Positions 1 to 11,917 are shown, counted from the first letter of the stretch. The stretch: DNA of 64,000 nucleotides from Ridgeia piscesae (GCA_025642075.2 JAODUO010000040.1:748501-812500); one strand, 5' to 3'. Notes: generated by a model from the letters alone, not told the origin. Program-made: numbers and translations.

Positions 1-45
1 CTGCCCTCAGAAAATCTCAGTCTCATAGATTGAACCACATTTTGT

Positions 46-1058
46 TTAGGCTTTGGTGGCCATGTTGGACTGCCCAGATGGCATGAGGCACGATCCTTTC
101 ATCTGCGTCTTCCAACCATATTGCAGGTTCTTTGGAATCACAACTGGTTCTGTCGGCTCTGTACTGTGGAGGGGAGCTGGAACTTGTGAGCAACCACTAT
201 TTACTGAATAAGTTGCAACAACCGATTCTTCTTTTCCGATGATACCTAACATTTCTCGATCTGCATCGTGGACTCATCCGGGATAGAGAACTCTCCTGAG
301 GCGATATTGCTAGAACGACAAAACCTCTCTCCCTCCTTCAACGACTCGTCAATGCTATCATAAATGATATGGAGGGCTTCGCATGATGAAGATACAGCCA
401 ACCCGGCCGACAGGACCTTTTTTACAATCGACCGAAATTGTCGCAACATGATAAGTTGGGGTATTGCCGGACCATCCAGCAGGGTCACTGTTTTTCACCC
501 ATACTGTATCGTGAGACACTATAGAACTACGTTATCCAATCCCAGCACCAACATCATCTATGAGATATGCCCACAACTGAGCCACGAGTTTGATCTTTTC
601 GGGTGTGGCAGAGGTAAAGTCGCCCATCAAACAAATGGCTGGTGAGGAAGTGGTCATGCGATAAGACTTCCTCGACAGTTACTCCACGTTCCCGGGCTAT
701 CTCAGTATCCCGCTGGGCAGCTGCGAGTACTTTGGGTGTGGTGGTATAGGATGCTGTATTAGGTTTGGTGTAACGAAGGTGCGCAGTCTGACTGCAGAGA
801 CTTTGATAATGAAGGGATTAGCAGGCTCTCAACGAATATGAGCTCCAACTCCATTACAAGTGCAAACATTCGTGGCTGGCCGACGATGTCTCCCTGGCTC
901 TTTGATGCCCGCTGGATGGACTGCTCCAACTTCCGATCTAATTCGACAGAGTTGAAGCTGCCCCTCCGGTCTCGCACTACAAACGTTGATATCGTGACAC
1001 TCTGATAGGGTGCTGAGTCTTCCGCCTCTAGCAACTGAGTTTTCCTAGCGTAGTACAA
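46..1058 (-). pseudogene. decayed coding sequence, unknown family
   Basis: Four open stretches follow one another on the minus strand (1058-759, about 745-565, 488-246, 252-46), separated by frame changes and stops. Their composition looks protein-like: one contains SFNSVELDRKLEQSI, the next ERGVTVEEVLSHDHFLTSHL, the third SLKEGERFCRSSNIASGEF. I do not recognise the family. The ordered, frame-broken arrangement suggests one gene, probably mobile-element derived, that has decayed. No splice sites were found that would join the pieces cleanly, so I do not call it a live gene. Confidence 0.4.
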
Positions 1059-1085
1059 GTCCTAACAATTGACTCCTGGAACACG

Positions 1086-2115
1086 GGCGTTGATCGGTGG
1101 GGGAGGGGGAACGCGTCCCCCCACTTTTCAGCGTGGGGGGACACCATAGGAATTGCCCCCCTCCACTTTCAGCTCAGAAAAAGTCCGAGGCATATAGCCT
1201 GACTCACCACTCCTCTCTCTTAAAGCCGCTAAACAGGAGTCGCTATATGAAGTTCCGACCACCCATTAGAAAATCGACTAGATAAATTGCTTGGCTGGCC
1301 ACACTGCGCAACTTGATCTTACTTTAGTAAATGATCATCATGCCGGGCTGCGCCGCTACCGGGCTCTATCCGTTTGTGTTGATATATTATTTATAGGCTC
1401 TAGCCATCAAACACATTGTAAATGATGAAATTTGTGTTGCACTTTCACCCATCGCCTGCTTGATGCTTATCGCCTACGGCAGAAGCGGCGGATTCCTGCA
1501 CTTTGTGTAACTTATTCCCATTTGAGTGATGACAAATTTCTTTGCCAAAATGTTGGATTGGGAAATTCTACACAGCATGGGCGTCGATCGGTGGGGGACG
1601 AGGGGGCCGCGTCCCCCCACTTTTCAGCCTGAGGGGTCAGCATAAGAAATGTCCTCACTTTTTTTAGTTCATACAACAAATTTAAAGGCATATATAGCGA
1701 GACTGATCACTCCCTTCTCTTATAAACTCTACATCGGTCTAGTAGTAAAATTAATAAAACAATTATACGAGTTCATATATAAACTTCTGACTACCTAGTG
1801 GAAAATCACTACATAAATTGCTTGGTTGGCCGCAGCTCACAACTTGATCTTAGTCCAGTAAATATTCATCATGCCGGGCTCTGTCATTTTGCACCCTTGT
1901 GTAGATATATTAATAGGCATTAGCCATCAAACACATTATAGATTATTAATTTTTGTTTGCCCTTTCACCCCTTGGATTGCAGCCTGGTCGCCCTGTTGGA
2001 TACTTATATCGCCTACGGCGGAACCAGCGGATTCCTGCACTTGTGTAATTTGATCCCATTTTGAGTGATGACAAATTTCTTTGCCAAAAGTTGGGTTTGG
2101 GAAGTCCCACACAGG
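1086..2115. repeat. 490-bp direct tandem duplication of an interspersed repeat
   Basis: Two diverged copies lie head to tail, roughly 1086-1577 and 1580-2115. Both begin with a G/C-run segment (cgatcggtggggga, then ccccccacttttcagc) and share aaattgcttgg, tcatcatgccgggct, tagccatcaaacacatt and gagtgatgacaaatttc in the same order. A third, inverted copy is at about 12829-13160. I see no coding capacity; this is a dispersed repeat of unknown class. Confidence 0.75.
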
Positions 2116-2341
2116 CATCCCTGTAACCTCTGCATCGTGTCACTCTATGAATCAGGCAAGCAGTGTTGGGTCCAAAGTCTACCCCCCAAATGTTCAGTGA
2201 TTGGGGCGGGCCATGGCCCCTCTTCATATATGTTACCAACAATAGCATAACATAAAGGCCTTTGTTTATTTTAGAATTAGCACCAGACCAACAATGAATT
2301 ATGTTTTATATTTACAAAAACAAGTTATATGTATTTCAGGT

Positions 2342-2404
<63 letters not shown>
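2342..2404. repeat. (CA)n(TA)n microsatellite
   Basis: Uninterrupted CA dinucleotides pass directly into TA dinucleotides. Confidence 0.97.
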
Positions 2405-2408
<4 letters not shown>

Positions 2409-2453
2409 CATACATATATGTATATATAAATTGGTCCCCCGTTCCCCCTACTT

Positions 2454-3376
2454 TTAAAACCGGATCGACGCCACTGTCCTGGAGACTCCAAATTCCTGAC
2501 AGAAATTGCCCAGAAATATTTTCATGCAGGAGACATGTAAAAGCCACCACCATCCCTCCCGATCCGAGGTGGTGATGTGCTTGAGTAGGTCGAACATTTT
2601 CTTGATGTTGATGTTGAATCCAGCCATCTCAGACTTGACTTGGCACTCAATCAGGAAGGTATTGTACTTGATAAGCAAGGACTGTATGAGTTAAAAGACC
2701 TACAGGAATGCGGTACGTGCGACTTCGGCTTTCTTCACGCCCAGAAGCACCTGCAGCTGTATCAGATCATCATTTAGTAGAGTGTCGATGGCGAGGAAGA
2801 ATACGTTCCAACTGAGTGTATCAGTCACCTAGACACTCATCAGCATGCTTTGCTTTGCTTTGACCTTTAGTAGTGACTTTCGGTAAGAATTTCAATCAGG
2901 GTTCGCTTCCTGAAACCCTCTGCTTCGATTACGGCATCGTCCAGACCACAGTTACTGATGTAGCAACCATTACAATGTGGTAGAATCTTCGCATAGTGAA
3001 ACCTTCCAAATATGCCATTGATGTCCGCCGTAAATGTGTCTGACTCGGAATACTTGCAACCGTGTGAAACACGCCTTCATCACAGAACACAGGCATCGTC
3101 GTCTGCTTGCGGACACTACAACGTTTCTCGCAATGGTTTAATCTATCATAGGGGTTGGGATGGCTGGCAGGAACCTACACACATCAAAAGAACATTTGCA
3201 GTGGTGATGACGGCTTGAATACCATCACATGGACGTAAACCTCCATGGGGTACATCGGGAAGACCAACACAAATCATGTAAATCATCTGCGCAGTGCGGC
3301 GAGCTTCGTGGAGGGATGAGTGACCTTTTGATTTTGACATGGCGCTGATAACCTTAACAAATTTATATAATCTCAT
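2454..3376 (-). pseudogene. decayed coding sequence, unknown family
   Basis: The minus strand has several protein-like open stretches broken by stops. The clearest is 3070-2867, containing FHYAKILPHCNGCYISNC followed by GLDDAVIEAEGFRKRTLIE and ending at a stop. Neighbouring stretches at 3376-3146 and 2678-2454 also look coding-like. Cysteine and histidine spacing suggests a structured domain, but I cannot name the family. It may be the continuation of the decayed sequence at 46-1058, split by the duplicated repeat between them; that is inference. Confidence 0.35.
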
Positions 3377-3399
3377 ACATTTGACTTTATCTCACCAGA

Positions 3400-4100
3400 A
3401 CTACGATGATAGCCACTGATATAAGACCTCTAGGTCATGTATATGCCAGTTGTATCCCCTTTCCAAACACATATGGTTAAAAACAATTAATTTTAACCCA
3501 TTAACTTGACCTTTGACCTACACGATCAACTTGAAAGGTCATGACAAAATATTTATTTGATTGGGGATTCTTATAACCATCGAGAGGGACATTACCATTC
3601 AGTTTCTAGTTCATTTCGATTGAAAGTTACGGCTGATTGTGTTTCTGCAGTCGACGATCGTCATGGACGAGCGGCCATGAAGGATTTCTCATCTAATATG
3701 ACATCAAAACATAAAATAGATAGGTCAGGCGTGTCTGGAATGTCAATTTCAGGCGGAATTGATACAACATTTGAGTATCTAGCCCTACTAGATCCAAACT
3801 TGTAGACGAATACTTGCAAATAATAAATAATTGCATTTTGTATTTCACGCTCCAGTGGCCTTATGCCACGGATTTTCTGATCTGAAGTGTTGAAAGACAT
3901 GGTATGTAGAATACAAATCAAAAGAATAATTGCGTTTACCTCAAATGTTTTACGGGCCTATATGGCAGAGCCTCGACTATCTAGTTTGTCTCTCCATCTT
4001 GTTGCCAATGACAGGTAGCTAGCTAGGTACGGTTTGCAATCAATCGTAAATTACCGATAATTAACACATACACTGTACACTACTAGGCTGCATCAGTCTC
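3400..4100. other. no recognisable feature
   Basis: AT-rich sequence with only short chance open frames and no splice-framed exon or repeat that I could identify. Confidence 0.4.
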
Positions 4101-4109
4101 TTTATTAAT

Positions 4110-4745
4110 ATTAGTAGGTTAATTATAATTATTATAAGTAATATTATTTATTTATATTAATTAATTCATAGTGATCGATTTATTTTACATACAAATAAAC
4201 TTCTATTTAAATTTTTGTTTTAAAAGAAATTTATGTAGTGCTATAAAGCTCCTCTGAATGGTTATAATTACTAGATTTATGGCGCAGTAAAAGTTGTCAG
4301 ATTATTATTATTAGTGGAATGGCATATGGTAACACCACAAAGAATTCTTCATGCTAAATACGGAGATAAAACAAAATGAAACACTTATAATTTCGGTTCT
4401 CAGCAGAAATCCATCTGTTGTTGCGTATTCAAATGTCAGTGCTCTGCCCAGGTCCACTTTTGTCTTCCGAATTGCTCAATACGTATAATTGGTGAACTTA
4501 CTTTAGGTAATTGCCTATGACATAGCTAAGGTTTAAAAGAATCTCGTATGCCTGGAAGAAACCGTATTATCTGCTAAAACTGGGCAAGCCACCAAATATA
4601 AACTCGCTTATGAATTACTTTTCTTTAAACTGACCCTTGCTTTAACTTTAAGCACGACCTTAATAAGGGACTAGCTACGAGCCCGGAAGAGCCTGTGCAT
4701 GGGGAATGCGGCAGGGGTGTCGTGTGCACCAGCACACTCGTCGTT
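4110..4745. repeat. 650-bp interspersed repeat, copy 1
   Basis: Matches 6373-7026 in the same orientation. Shared blocks include tgcccaggtccactt, aaaccgtattatctgct and, at the right end, gcccggaagagcctgtgca. The right end runs almost directly into a (TATG)n array. It is non-coding as far as I can see and may be a non-autonomous transposon or SINE-like unit of unknown class. Confidence 0.75.
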
Positions 4746-4800
4746 TCATCTCTGGTTTGGTCTTCCTCGTCGTTGATACATTCTTCCCTGTGCATAGGTG

Positions 4801-5051
4801 TATGTATGTGTGTGTGTATGTATGTATGTATGTATGTATGTATGTATGTATGTATATATATATATATATATATATATGTACGTATGTGTTAGTATGCATG
4901 TATGTATGTATATATGTATGTTTGTATGTATGTATATATGTATGTATGTGTGTATTTATATATGTATGCATGTTTGTATGTATATGTATGTATGTTTACA
5001 TGTGTGTATGTAGATATGTGTGTATGTATGTGTGTGTATGTACATTATGTG

Positions 5052-5083
<32 letters not shown>

Positions 5084-5190
5084 TGTATGTATGTATGTAT
5101 GTATGTATGTTTTTATGTATGTATGTATGTTTGTATGTATGTGTGTATGTATATTTGTATGTGTGTATGTATGTATGTATGTGTGTGCAT
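4801..5190. repeat. (TATG)n microsatellite with TA core
   Basis: About 390 bp of TATG tetranucleotides with GTGT and (TA)n interruptions. The open frames across it (CMYVCMYV type) are artefacts of the repeat. Confidence 0.97.
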
Positions 5191-5199
5191 TATGTATAA

Positions 5200-6100
5200 T
5201 GTACGATAATGTCTTCATTTCAAAAACTAAAGAAATGGGGGAATGACCCAACATCACCAATATGCTGAACGAAATTAAAATTGTCATGATTTTATTCATT
5301 CCAACGCCGAATCGCCACCAAATGACAACATGTGTGTGCAACGCGTCCAGAACAAGCCTATCTTTGTCAAATGCAACACTCACATCCCAGGTTCTCAGAG
5401 ATATCGGCATACCTCGATGACGTCTGATATCATAAACTAAGATGGAGAATGTTTTATTAGTTCATCATAAAGCCATCGTACTAGGGTCATCCTTCAGCAT
5501 CCGCAAGCGGTGTCTCTGACTGTCTCATCTACCAAAAGTTCCGTTGTTGCAGAAACTCTGCCACTCCTTGACTTGCTGTTGCACCGAACACATCCACACG
5601 ATTGGGTCTGCCTTCCTGCGCGTCTGCTGAGTCGCTGTCCACCGCGATGATGCGTCGTTCCCCTGAAACATACCAGTGCATAAGTCGTTAGGACCAACAA
5701 AGATGAAGTTCTACGTAAGAGGATAAAAAGGATGCATCGAAGTACATATGAATAAGAAAATAAAAAGCATATATGATGGTCACTCTACGGTCTGTGGTCC
5801 CCCAGTTTCATCCCAGTGCACACGAGGATTGTATTAGTTTACACATGTCAACCCTATCCCTAGACATCTATTTCTGACCCTCGCTGTCGTCGTCTTCTCG
5901 TCCGTAGCAATCAGCTCCATAATCTACCAGTTGGATAACCTTCCTCGAAAAATCGCGCTAGACGGCACGGACCTGGGGTACCAGCCTATCCTGTGTAGCA
6001 ACCTCTGTTCTGTGTGCCCGTGGAACTTCTCTCACGTCGGGGGAAGCTGAATCGTCATCATCATTATGCAGAGGCTATCTATGACCTTCGTCTTTTTACA
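5200..6100. other. no recognisable feature
   Basis: Mixed-composition sequence between two satellites. Only short unconnected open frames, such as minus 5700-5494, with no recognisable domain. Confidence 0.4.
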
Positions 6101-6105
6101 ACTAA

Positions 6106-6332
6106 GTTAGTCGGTCGGTCGGTCGGTCGGTCGGTCGGTCGGTCGGTCGGTCGGTCGGTCGGTCGGTCGGTCGGTCGGTCGGTCGGTCGGTCGGTCGGTC
6201 GGTCGGTCGGTCGGTCGGTCGGTCGGTCGGTCGGTCGGTCGGTCGGTCGGTCGGTCGGTCGGTCGGTCGGTCGGTCGGTCGGTCGGTCGGTCGGTCGGTC
6301 GGTCGGTCGGTCGGTCGGTCGGTCGGTCGGTC
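6106..6332. repeat. (GGTC)n microsatellite, about 56 copies
   Basis: A virtually perfect GGTC tetranucleotide tract of about 225 bp. It is stop-free on both strands (GRSV and DRPT repeats), which produces spurious open frames. Confidence 0.98.
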
Positions 6333-6372
6333 CAGTCATGACTAACACATATAAGTAAGATTACATAAGCAT

Positions 6373-7026
6373 CTTTATTAGTATTTGCATTTAGAACTAT
6401 TATGACTAATATTATTTATTAATATTGATCAATTTATTTTACATATAAATGCATATTTATATTTTAACATTTTAAAAAGGAAATCTTTATAGTATTGTAA
6501 TACGCCTCTGAATTGTTATAATTACAAGGTTTTTGGTGCAGAATTGTTTTTGTCAAATTATTATTATTATTATTAAGTTAGTGCAATGGCATAAAGTAAC
6601 ACAATCGAAATATTTACGGAGATTACACAACTAAATGACAAACTTACAATTTGGCCCTGTCAGCAGAATTCCACCCTTTATCTCGTACTCTGCTGTAAGA
6701 TTTGCCCTGCCCAGGTCCACTTCCGTCTTCTGAATTGTCCAGTCACGTCTGTGACCTTCGTCTTTTTGTAACTAACCATACGTATGATAGTGACACCATT
6801 TTTGATAATTACCTAAGATATATCTAAGTTTTATAAGAAACTCGTGTGCACTGGCAAGAAACCGTATTATCTGCTCTCTAGGCACCCCCAAACACAGACC
6901 GCTTCCGAATTACTTTTACTTAAACTGACTACCTTTAAACGCGGTGTTACAGAAACTAGCTACGAGCCCGGAAGAGCCTGTGCAAGGGGAATGCGGCAGG
7001 GGTGTCGTGTGCACCAGCACACTCAT
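6373..7026. repeat. 650-bp interspersed repeat, copy 2
   Basis: Direct copy of 4110-4745, diverged mainly in the AT-rich left half and nearly identical near the right end (gcccggaagagcctgtgca). It lies between the GGTC tract and a GGAT-type tract, so both copies of this repeat are bordered by tetranucleotide satellites. Confidence 0.75.
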
Positions 7027-7092
7027 TGTGGCCACATTCTAGAGTGACCAAGCCTTATCCAGGGACCCTCGGACGAAATGCAGTTAACTCAT

Positions 7093-7671
7093 TGGATGGA
7101 GGAATGGAAGGATGGAGGGATTGAGAGACGGAGGGATGGATGGATGAATGAATAGATGGATGGGTGGGTGGATGGATGGGTGGACGGATGGAGGGATGGG
7201 TGAATGGATTGATGGATGGGCGAGTGGATGGATGAATGGGTGGATGGATGGGTGATTGATGGATGTGTGGATGGATGGCTGAGTGGATGGATGGATGAAA
7301 CAAAGAAAGAAAAAATGAATGAATGAATGGATGGGTGGGCGGGCGGACGGATGGGTGGGCGGGATGGACGGATGGGTGGGATGGGTGGATAGATTAATGA
7401 ATGAATGGATGGATGGGTGAATGGATGGAAAGGTGAGTGGATGGATGAATGGATGGGATATGGATGGATTGATGGATGCATGTATGGGTAGGTGGATGGA
7501 TGGGTGGTTGGCTGAGTGGGTGGATGGGTGGTTGAGTGGATGGATTGATGGATGGATAGATAGATGTATGTATGGACGAATGGATGGATTGATGGACGGA
7601 TGGATATGTGGGTGGATATGTGCCAGCCAGCCAGCCAGCCAAGCCAGCCAGCCAGCCAGCCAGCCAGCCAG
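7093..7671. repeat. degenerate (GGAT)n tract followed by (CCAG)n
   Basis: About 530 bp of imperfect GGAT/GGGT tetranucleotides and then about 50 bp of CCAG. The minus-strand [12 protein letters not shown] open frames are repeat artefacts. Confidence 0.95.
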
Positions 7672-7857
7672 TGAATGAGTTGGCTGGGTGGGTTAATAGG
7701 TATGTTAGTTAGGTTAGGAGGGTGTACAGGTAGGTGGATGTGTTAGGTGGGTTGGTGATATTTTAGATGGATAGGTGGGTGGGTGGGTGTTTGATGTGTG
7801 AAGTAATGCCCCTGGTCACCCGCGCTAACAACCAGTATCTATGTCAGTAAGCGTATA

Positions 7858-8098
7858 TTTGATAGAGAGGAGGCGTGGCCTTGAGCTGTATAGTTTGATA
7901 GAGAGGAGGCATGGCCTTGAGCTGTATAGTTTGATAGAGAGGAGGCGTGGCCTTGAGCTGTATAGTTTGATAGAGGAGGCCTGACCTGGAGCTGAATAGT
8001 TTGATAGAGGAGGCGTGGCCTTGAGCTATATAGTTTGATAGAGGAGGCGTGGCCTGGAGCTGTATAGATTGATAGAGAGGAGGCGTGGCCTGGAGCTA
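7858..8098. repeat. 36-bp minisatellite, about 6.5 copies
   Basis: The unit begins tttgatagagaggaggcgtg and continues through gccttgagctgtatag. Later copies lack GAGA bases or carry substitutions. Confidence 0.93.
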
Positions 8099-8099
8099 C

Positions 8100-8930
8100 C
8101 GTACCCCTTTATGGGGTCTATTTTACACAATTCCATCTATCTATATGCTATGTATATTCCTACCTATTGTTACAGATGGAACGTCAACGCCAAACCGACG
8201 CAAAGATTAAATAGAAAACTAATGCTAAGTTGAACCGAGCTGCTAAATGACTACGTAATTCCTTACAAAATATCTCCGTATTGACTTGACTCTCCGCCTT
8301 TTTACACAACTCTCTTTTGCTGGTTCAACAATCATCGGTCCCCCGGCTAATTCTATCCCAGAGGAACAAAGCTAAACGTACTCAAAAGTTACATAAATAG
8401 TTATTGCAAAACTGAACTATTAGTGTTCGTATAACTACTTGTAAATGTTCTCCGTGTCCTAGCTAGTTAAGTTCCAGCCATAAAGGCAAATTCGAAGCTA
8501 AACTGACGCACCACTGCCAACAGTCATAATAAATATTAGCTTTTTATTGCTGAGCTGAACTTATCTGCTAAATGTTCGTGTAACTTCTTGCAAACGTTCG
8601 CCGTGGTTGGTTTCACCCTCCGTCTTCTTCTTCATTGACATGGGCAGGGCTCTTGACTAACGTATGTTGTCGAGCGGCTGGTGAAACTTAGCTGAAGGGT
8701 AGTTGGAGACGAGATCGGGCGCTTTACTTGCAGACATTCAATATTGCACAAGGCCGTCGTTACCGCGCTGTTTATGACGTCGTCACTCCGTCGCAGTCAC
8801 GTGATGTTTGAAAGAAATGCTTTGCCACTAGTGCAAACGAGTTGGAGACATTTTAATTTGACGGTATAATTTCACATTATTAGTACGAGTCCTCATCGCT
8901 AACAGTAACGGTAGTTCCTGGAACCAGACT
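8100..8930. other. no recognisable feature
   Basis: No open frame of note and no clear repeat in this stretch. It leads into the repeat family that starts near 8935. Confidence 0.4.
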
Positions 8931-8934
8931 ATCT

Positions 8935-9600
8935 CGTAAACTACGACGCAATTCTGGAATTCTGATAGTCCGCAGCGACGCCTATCGAGTCGATTGGAAC
9001 ATTCTTCTCATGAATTCCGGTTAGCTGTCAAATTTGGCGTCGTCTCTGGTTTTACACGTAATATTACTCTGATTTTACACGTAATATTTGCGTACTGACC
9101 ATACAAATGTGAACCAATATACCGATGGTAAAGTACGTTAAATTTAAGTCGATCGGTTATGTTTCTGTAATTAAAAGATGGTTATTTCTTTGAAAAATAG
9201 CCGACTATTAGAAGATAAGTCATAAGAAAGCACACTTCCAAACTTCTTGAACATATATTTCAAAATCAAAGCCGCATCACGAAACACCTTGAACAACATC
9301 ACATTCTAACTGCCCAGGTCCACTTCCGTCTTCTGACTTGTTCAACAACGTCTTTGCTTTTTCTCTCACCCAGATGCTTGTTTTTTATCCGTGTATGTGA
9401 TGCACCTTGAAAATCATCACATTCTAACTGCCCATGCCCACTTAGGTTTAACGGTATATATGGCCTATAGCAATAATCCGTAGTATATCTATTAACGCTT
9501 AAGTTGCGAAATCCAAGAGATTCCAGGCTCACCAAATGCATAGGCCATTTGGACCTCCGGCTCCACCTACAACCATCGGGCAGTGGCTATAACTTCAGAC
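8935..9600. repeat. dispersed repeat family, copy A
   Basis: 8935-9220 is inverted relative to 11066-11310 (shared gattctgatagtccgcagcg on opposite strands). 9068-9180 and 9448-9590 occur again in direct orientation at 11318-11432 and 11452-11590 (shared ttacacgtaatattt, agcaataatccgtagta). The layout fits one non-coding mobile-element family present in three rearranged copies. Confidence 0.7.
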
Positions 9601-10273
9601 TCTCGACTTAGAGGACCTGAGTTGATTTATGTGCAATCCTGATCGAGGATTGTATACTGCGATATAGAAGAACTTACCTTTTAATAAATACTAATATAGC
9701 TAGTTAAAAACCGAGTTAGCTTCACACAATTATGCCAAGCTTATGAGCCCATGCATCTTAGTTTGTATACCATATACCATTTTAAGGATAATTGTATAAA
9801 ATGAGCAACCATGATGATAATAATGATGCTGCGTAAAGTTCATTTTAATAAATCACCAAAATAGTAAATACGGCTGTACGGTCACTTTTGATTCAACATA
9901 TATAATAATGTAGGAAATGAACCATCATGAATACTATATTATGTCTACACAATTGGGTATCACTCGTCTTCATTAGGTGGCCATGAAGGGATGTTGCAGG
10001 CGTCTCAACATCTCATCTCTTACCTATTTTCAGCCAACCGCTCATTTTTTACAACAGAAAAACATTAAAACTAACTGAACACCTGTTGCTTCTAATATAA
10101 TTTTAATGGAGGGAATTATTTCAGACAATTATTTAAGAGAAGATTATTTTAAATAAATCCAATCACTCATAAGTTAATTCAACCAGTCATTTATTTAACC
10201 CAAAACAGTATATCATTGTATTTCAGTAACAAATAATCCACATATAAGATTCAAAGAAGAATGACGGCCGGCT

Positions 10274-10420
10274 CTCTTCCTTATTTACATTAGTGATTTA
10301 TCTAACAATATCAACTCTATAGTTTGCCTCTTTGCTGATGACTATATTTTATACAGAGAAATTAATAAACAGTCAGACCCACAAGAACTACAGGAATACC
10401 TAGATGAATTACCATGTTGA
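10274..10420 (+). pseudogene. LINE reverse transcriptase fragment (catalytic LFADD motif)
   Basis: Forty-nine codons read LFLIYISDLSNN, then VCLFADDYILYR, then LQEYLDELP before a stop. FADD is the catalytic aspartate motif of non-LTR reverse transcriptases, and the flanking residues match Jockey/CR1-type elements. Nothing upstream or downstream stays open. The fragment ends about 50 bp before the target duplication of the TIR element at 10470, so that element inserted next to or into a dead LINE. Confidence 0.8.
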
Positions 10421-10461
10421 GAACAGGACTAGCAAATGCACGAATTGATTTGTGATGAGAA

Positions 10462-10469
10462 GTATGAAG
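10462..10469. repeat. 8-bp target-site duplication, left
   Basis: gtatgaag occurs immediately outside both ends of the inverted-repeat element (also at 11033-11040). Confidence 0.8.
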
Positions 10470-11032
10470 CACGTGCGCTCGCGTCTTTGTGAATTATTTT
10501 CTCTCTGCCTCTATGTATATATAATATAAGTGTGTGCAACTTCAGCGGCTGCCGAGTGAAACGCCCACCTTTTTAACACCAGATCCGCTCCCTCGATTTA
10601 CCAACACCGAGTGTGAAGATCACAAATGCATATCCAATACAATGTCTACACACCACCAACTTTTCGAAACCGAAGGATCCACTGTTATTACCAAAAAGAA
10701 GCCTTTAGTAACGTGCTATCGGATTTATAAAACCAGGTATACGACGTTTCCGGAAGTGACCCGGCGACCCCGCGTGGGACACCTTGTTCGCCCCAAAAAA
10801 TCCACGTCGCGAGGAGACGCTGTATTGTGCGAAGCTTCGCCAGTTCCATATTAATTTTCATTGAGTGATGATGTGATGTATGATGTAGTAACCCATAAAA
10901 GTGGCTGTACTTGTAGTAATTTTGTCCCATGCGGGGTGGGCGTTTCATTCGGCAGCCGCTGAAGTTGCACACACTTATATTATATATACATAGAGGCAGA
11001 GAAAATAATTCACAAAGACGCGAGCGCACGTG
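10470..11032. mobile_element. 563-bp non-autonomous TIR DNA transposon
   Basis: The terminal inverted repeats are about 100 bp long: 10470-10569 and 10935-11032. They begin CACGTGCGCTCG and differ by one CT indel and very few substitutions. Identical 8-bp direct repeats (gtatgaag) flank the element. The interior has only a 106-codon open frame without recognisable domain, so it would depend on a transposase supplied elsewhere. An 8-bp duplication fits hAT, P, Merlin and some other superfamilies; the ends do not settle which. High arm identity implies recent insertion. Confidence 0.85.
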
Positions 11033-11040
11033 GTATGAAG
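11033..11040. repeat. 8-bp target-site duplication, right
   Basis: gtatgaag, identical to 10462-10469. Confidence 0.8.
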
Positions 11041-11065
11041 TATGTGTTCAATAAGAAGTTTGGAA

Positions 11066-11310
11066 GTCTTCTAATAATCGGCCAATTTTCAAAGAAATAA
11101 CCAGCCGCTTGACTTAAATATAACGTACATTCACAATCGGTATTTTGTTTGACATTTTGATGATCAAAACGCAAATATTATGTGTGGAATCACAAACGTG
11201 AACAGAGACGACGCCAAGTTTGACAGCTAACCGGAACTCATGAGGAGAGGGTTCCAATCGACTCGTTAGACGTCGCTGCGGACTATCAGAATTCCCGAAT
11301 TTACGTTTTT
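11066..11310. repeat. dispersed repeat family, copy B (inverted)
   Basis: Reverse complement of 8935-9220 with small indels. It abuts direct copy C at about 11318, forming a head-to-head fold-back. Confidence 0.7.
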
Positions 11311-11317
11311 GATTCCA

Positions 11318-11590
11318 AATATTTTACACGTAATATTTGTGTTTTGACCATCAAAATGTCAACCAATATACCGATGATCAATGTACGTTATATTTAAATA
11401 AATCGGTTATGTTTCTGAAATTAAAAGATGCATGTGGATGTCAACGATTGGGTATAACGGTATATATTGTCTATAGCAATAATCCGTAGTATTAACGTTT
11501 AACCTTCGAAATCCAAGATTCCAGGCCTATCAGATGCATAACCATATGCATACACTATTTGGACCTCCACCTACAACGCTCAGTATCCAA
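11318..11590. repeat. dispersed repeat family, copy C (direct)
   Basis: Matches 9068-9180 and then 9448-9590, skipping the sequence between them. This suggests an internal deletion in C or an insertion in A. Confidence 0.7.
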
Positions 11591-11710
11591 CAACTATCCT
11601 TCAAATACACGTACCTGGACACCAACTGGACCCATCCTTTAATTAAGGCTTCACCAGAAACTTCCAACTGCATATAATTAATAAATACCTATATTAAAAT
11701 CACTTATCTG

Positions 11711-11917
11711 GTGTGCTACAGGCCAGCATACAAATAATTTCATTCTACAGAAACTGCTCTCCTTAAAATGCACAATACACTTAACGCCGATCAAGACAAA
11801 GTAACAACATTCACCTTGTTTGATTTGTCTGCCGCCTTTGATACTATTGGTCACAATATGTTTATGGAACGTTTATCTATATTGTATGGCATGCTGGGCA
11901 CAGGTCTGACCAAATGA
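11711..11917 (+). pseudogene. LINE reverse transcriptase fragment (motif A region)
   Basis: The frame reads VCYRPAYK, a stop, then FHSTETALLKMHNTL and TLFDLSAAFDTIGHN, ending at a TGA. This matches the region from the YR motif to catalytic motif A of Jockey/CR1-type LINE reverse transcriptases. The internal stop and early end show that it is dead. Confidence 0.8.

Noticed and set aside
4706..5209. CMYV, CVCV and HTHT type frames here and at many other places
   Set aside because: Dinucleotide and tetranucleotide repeats read as protein; not genes.
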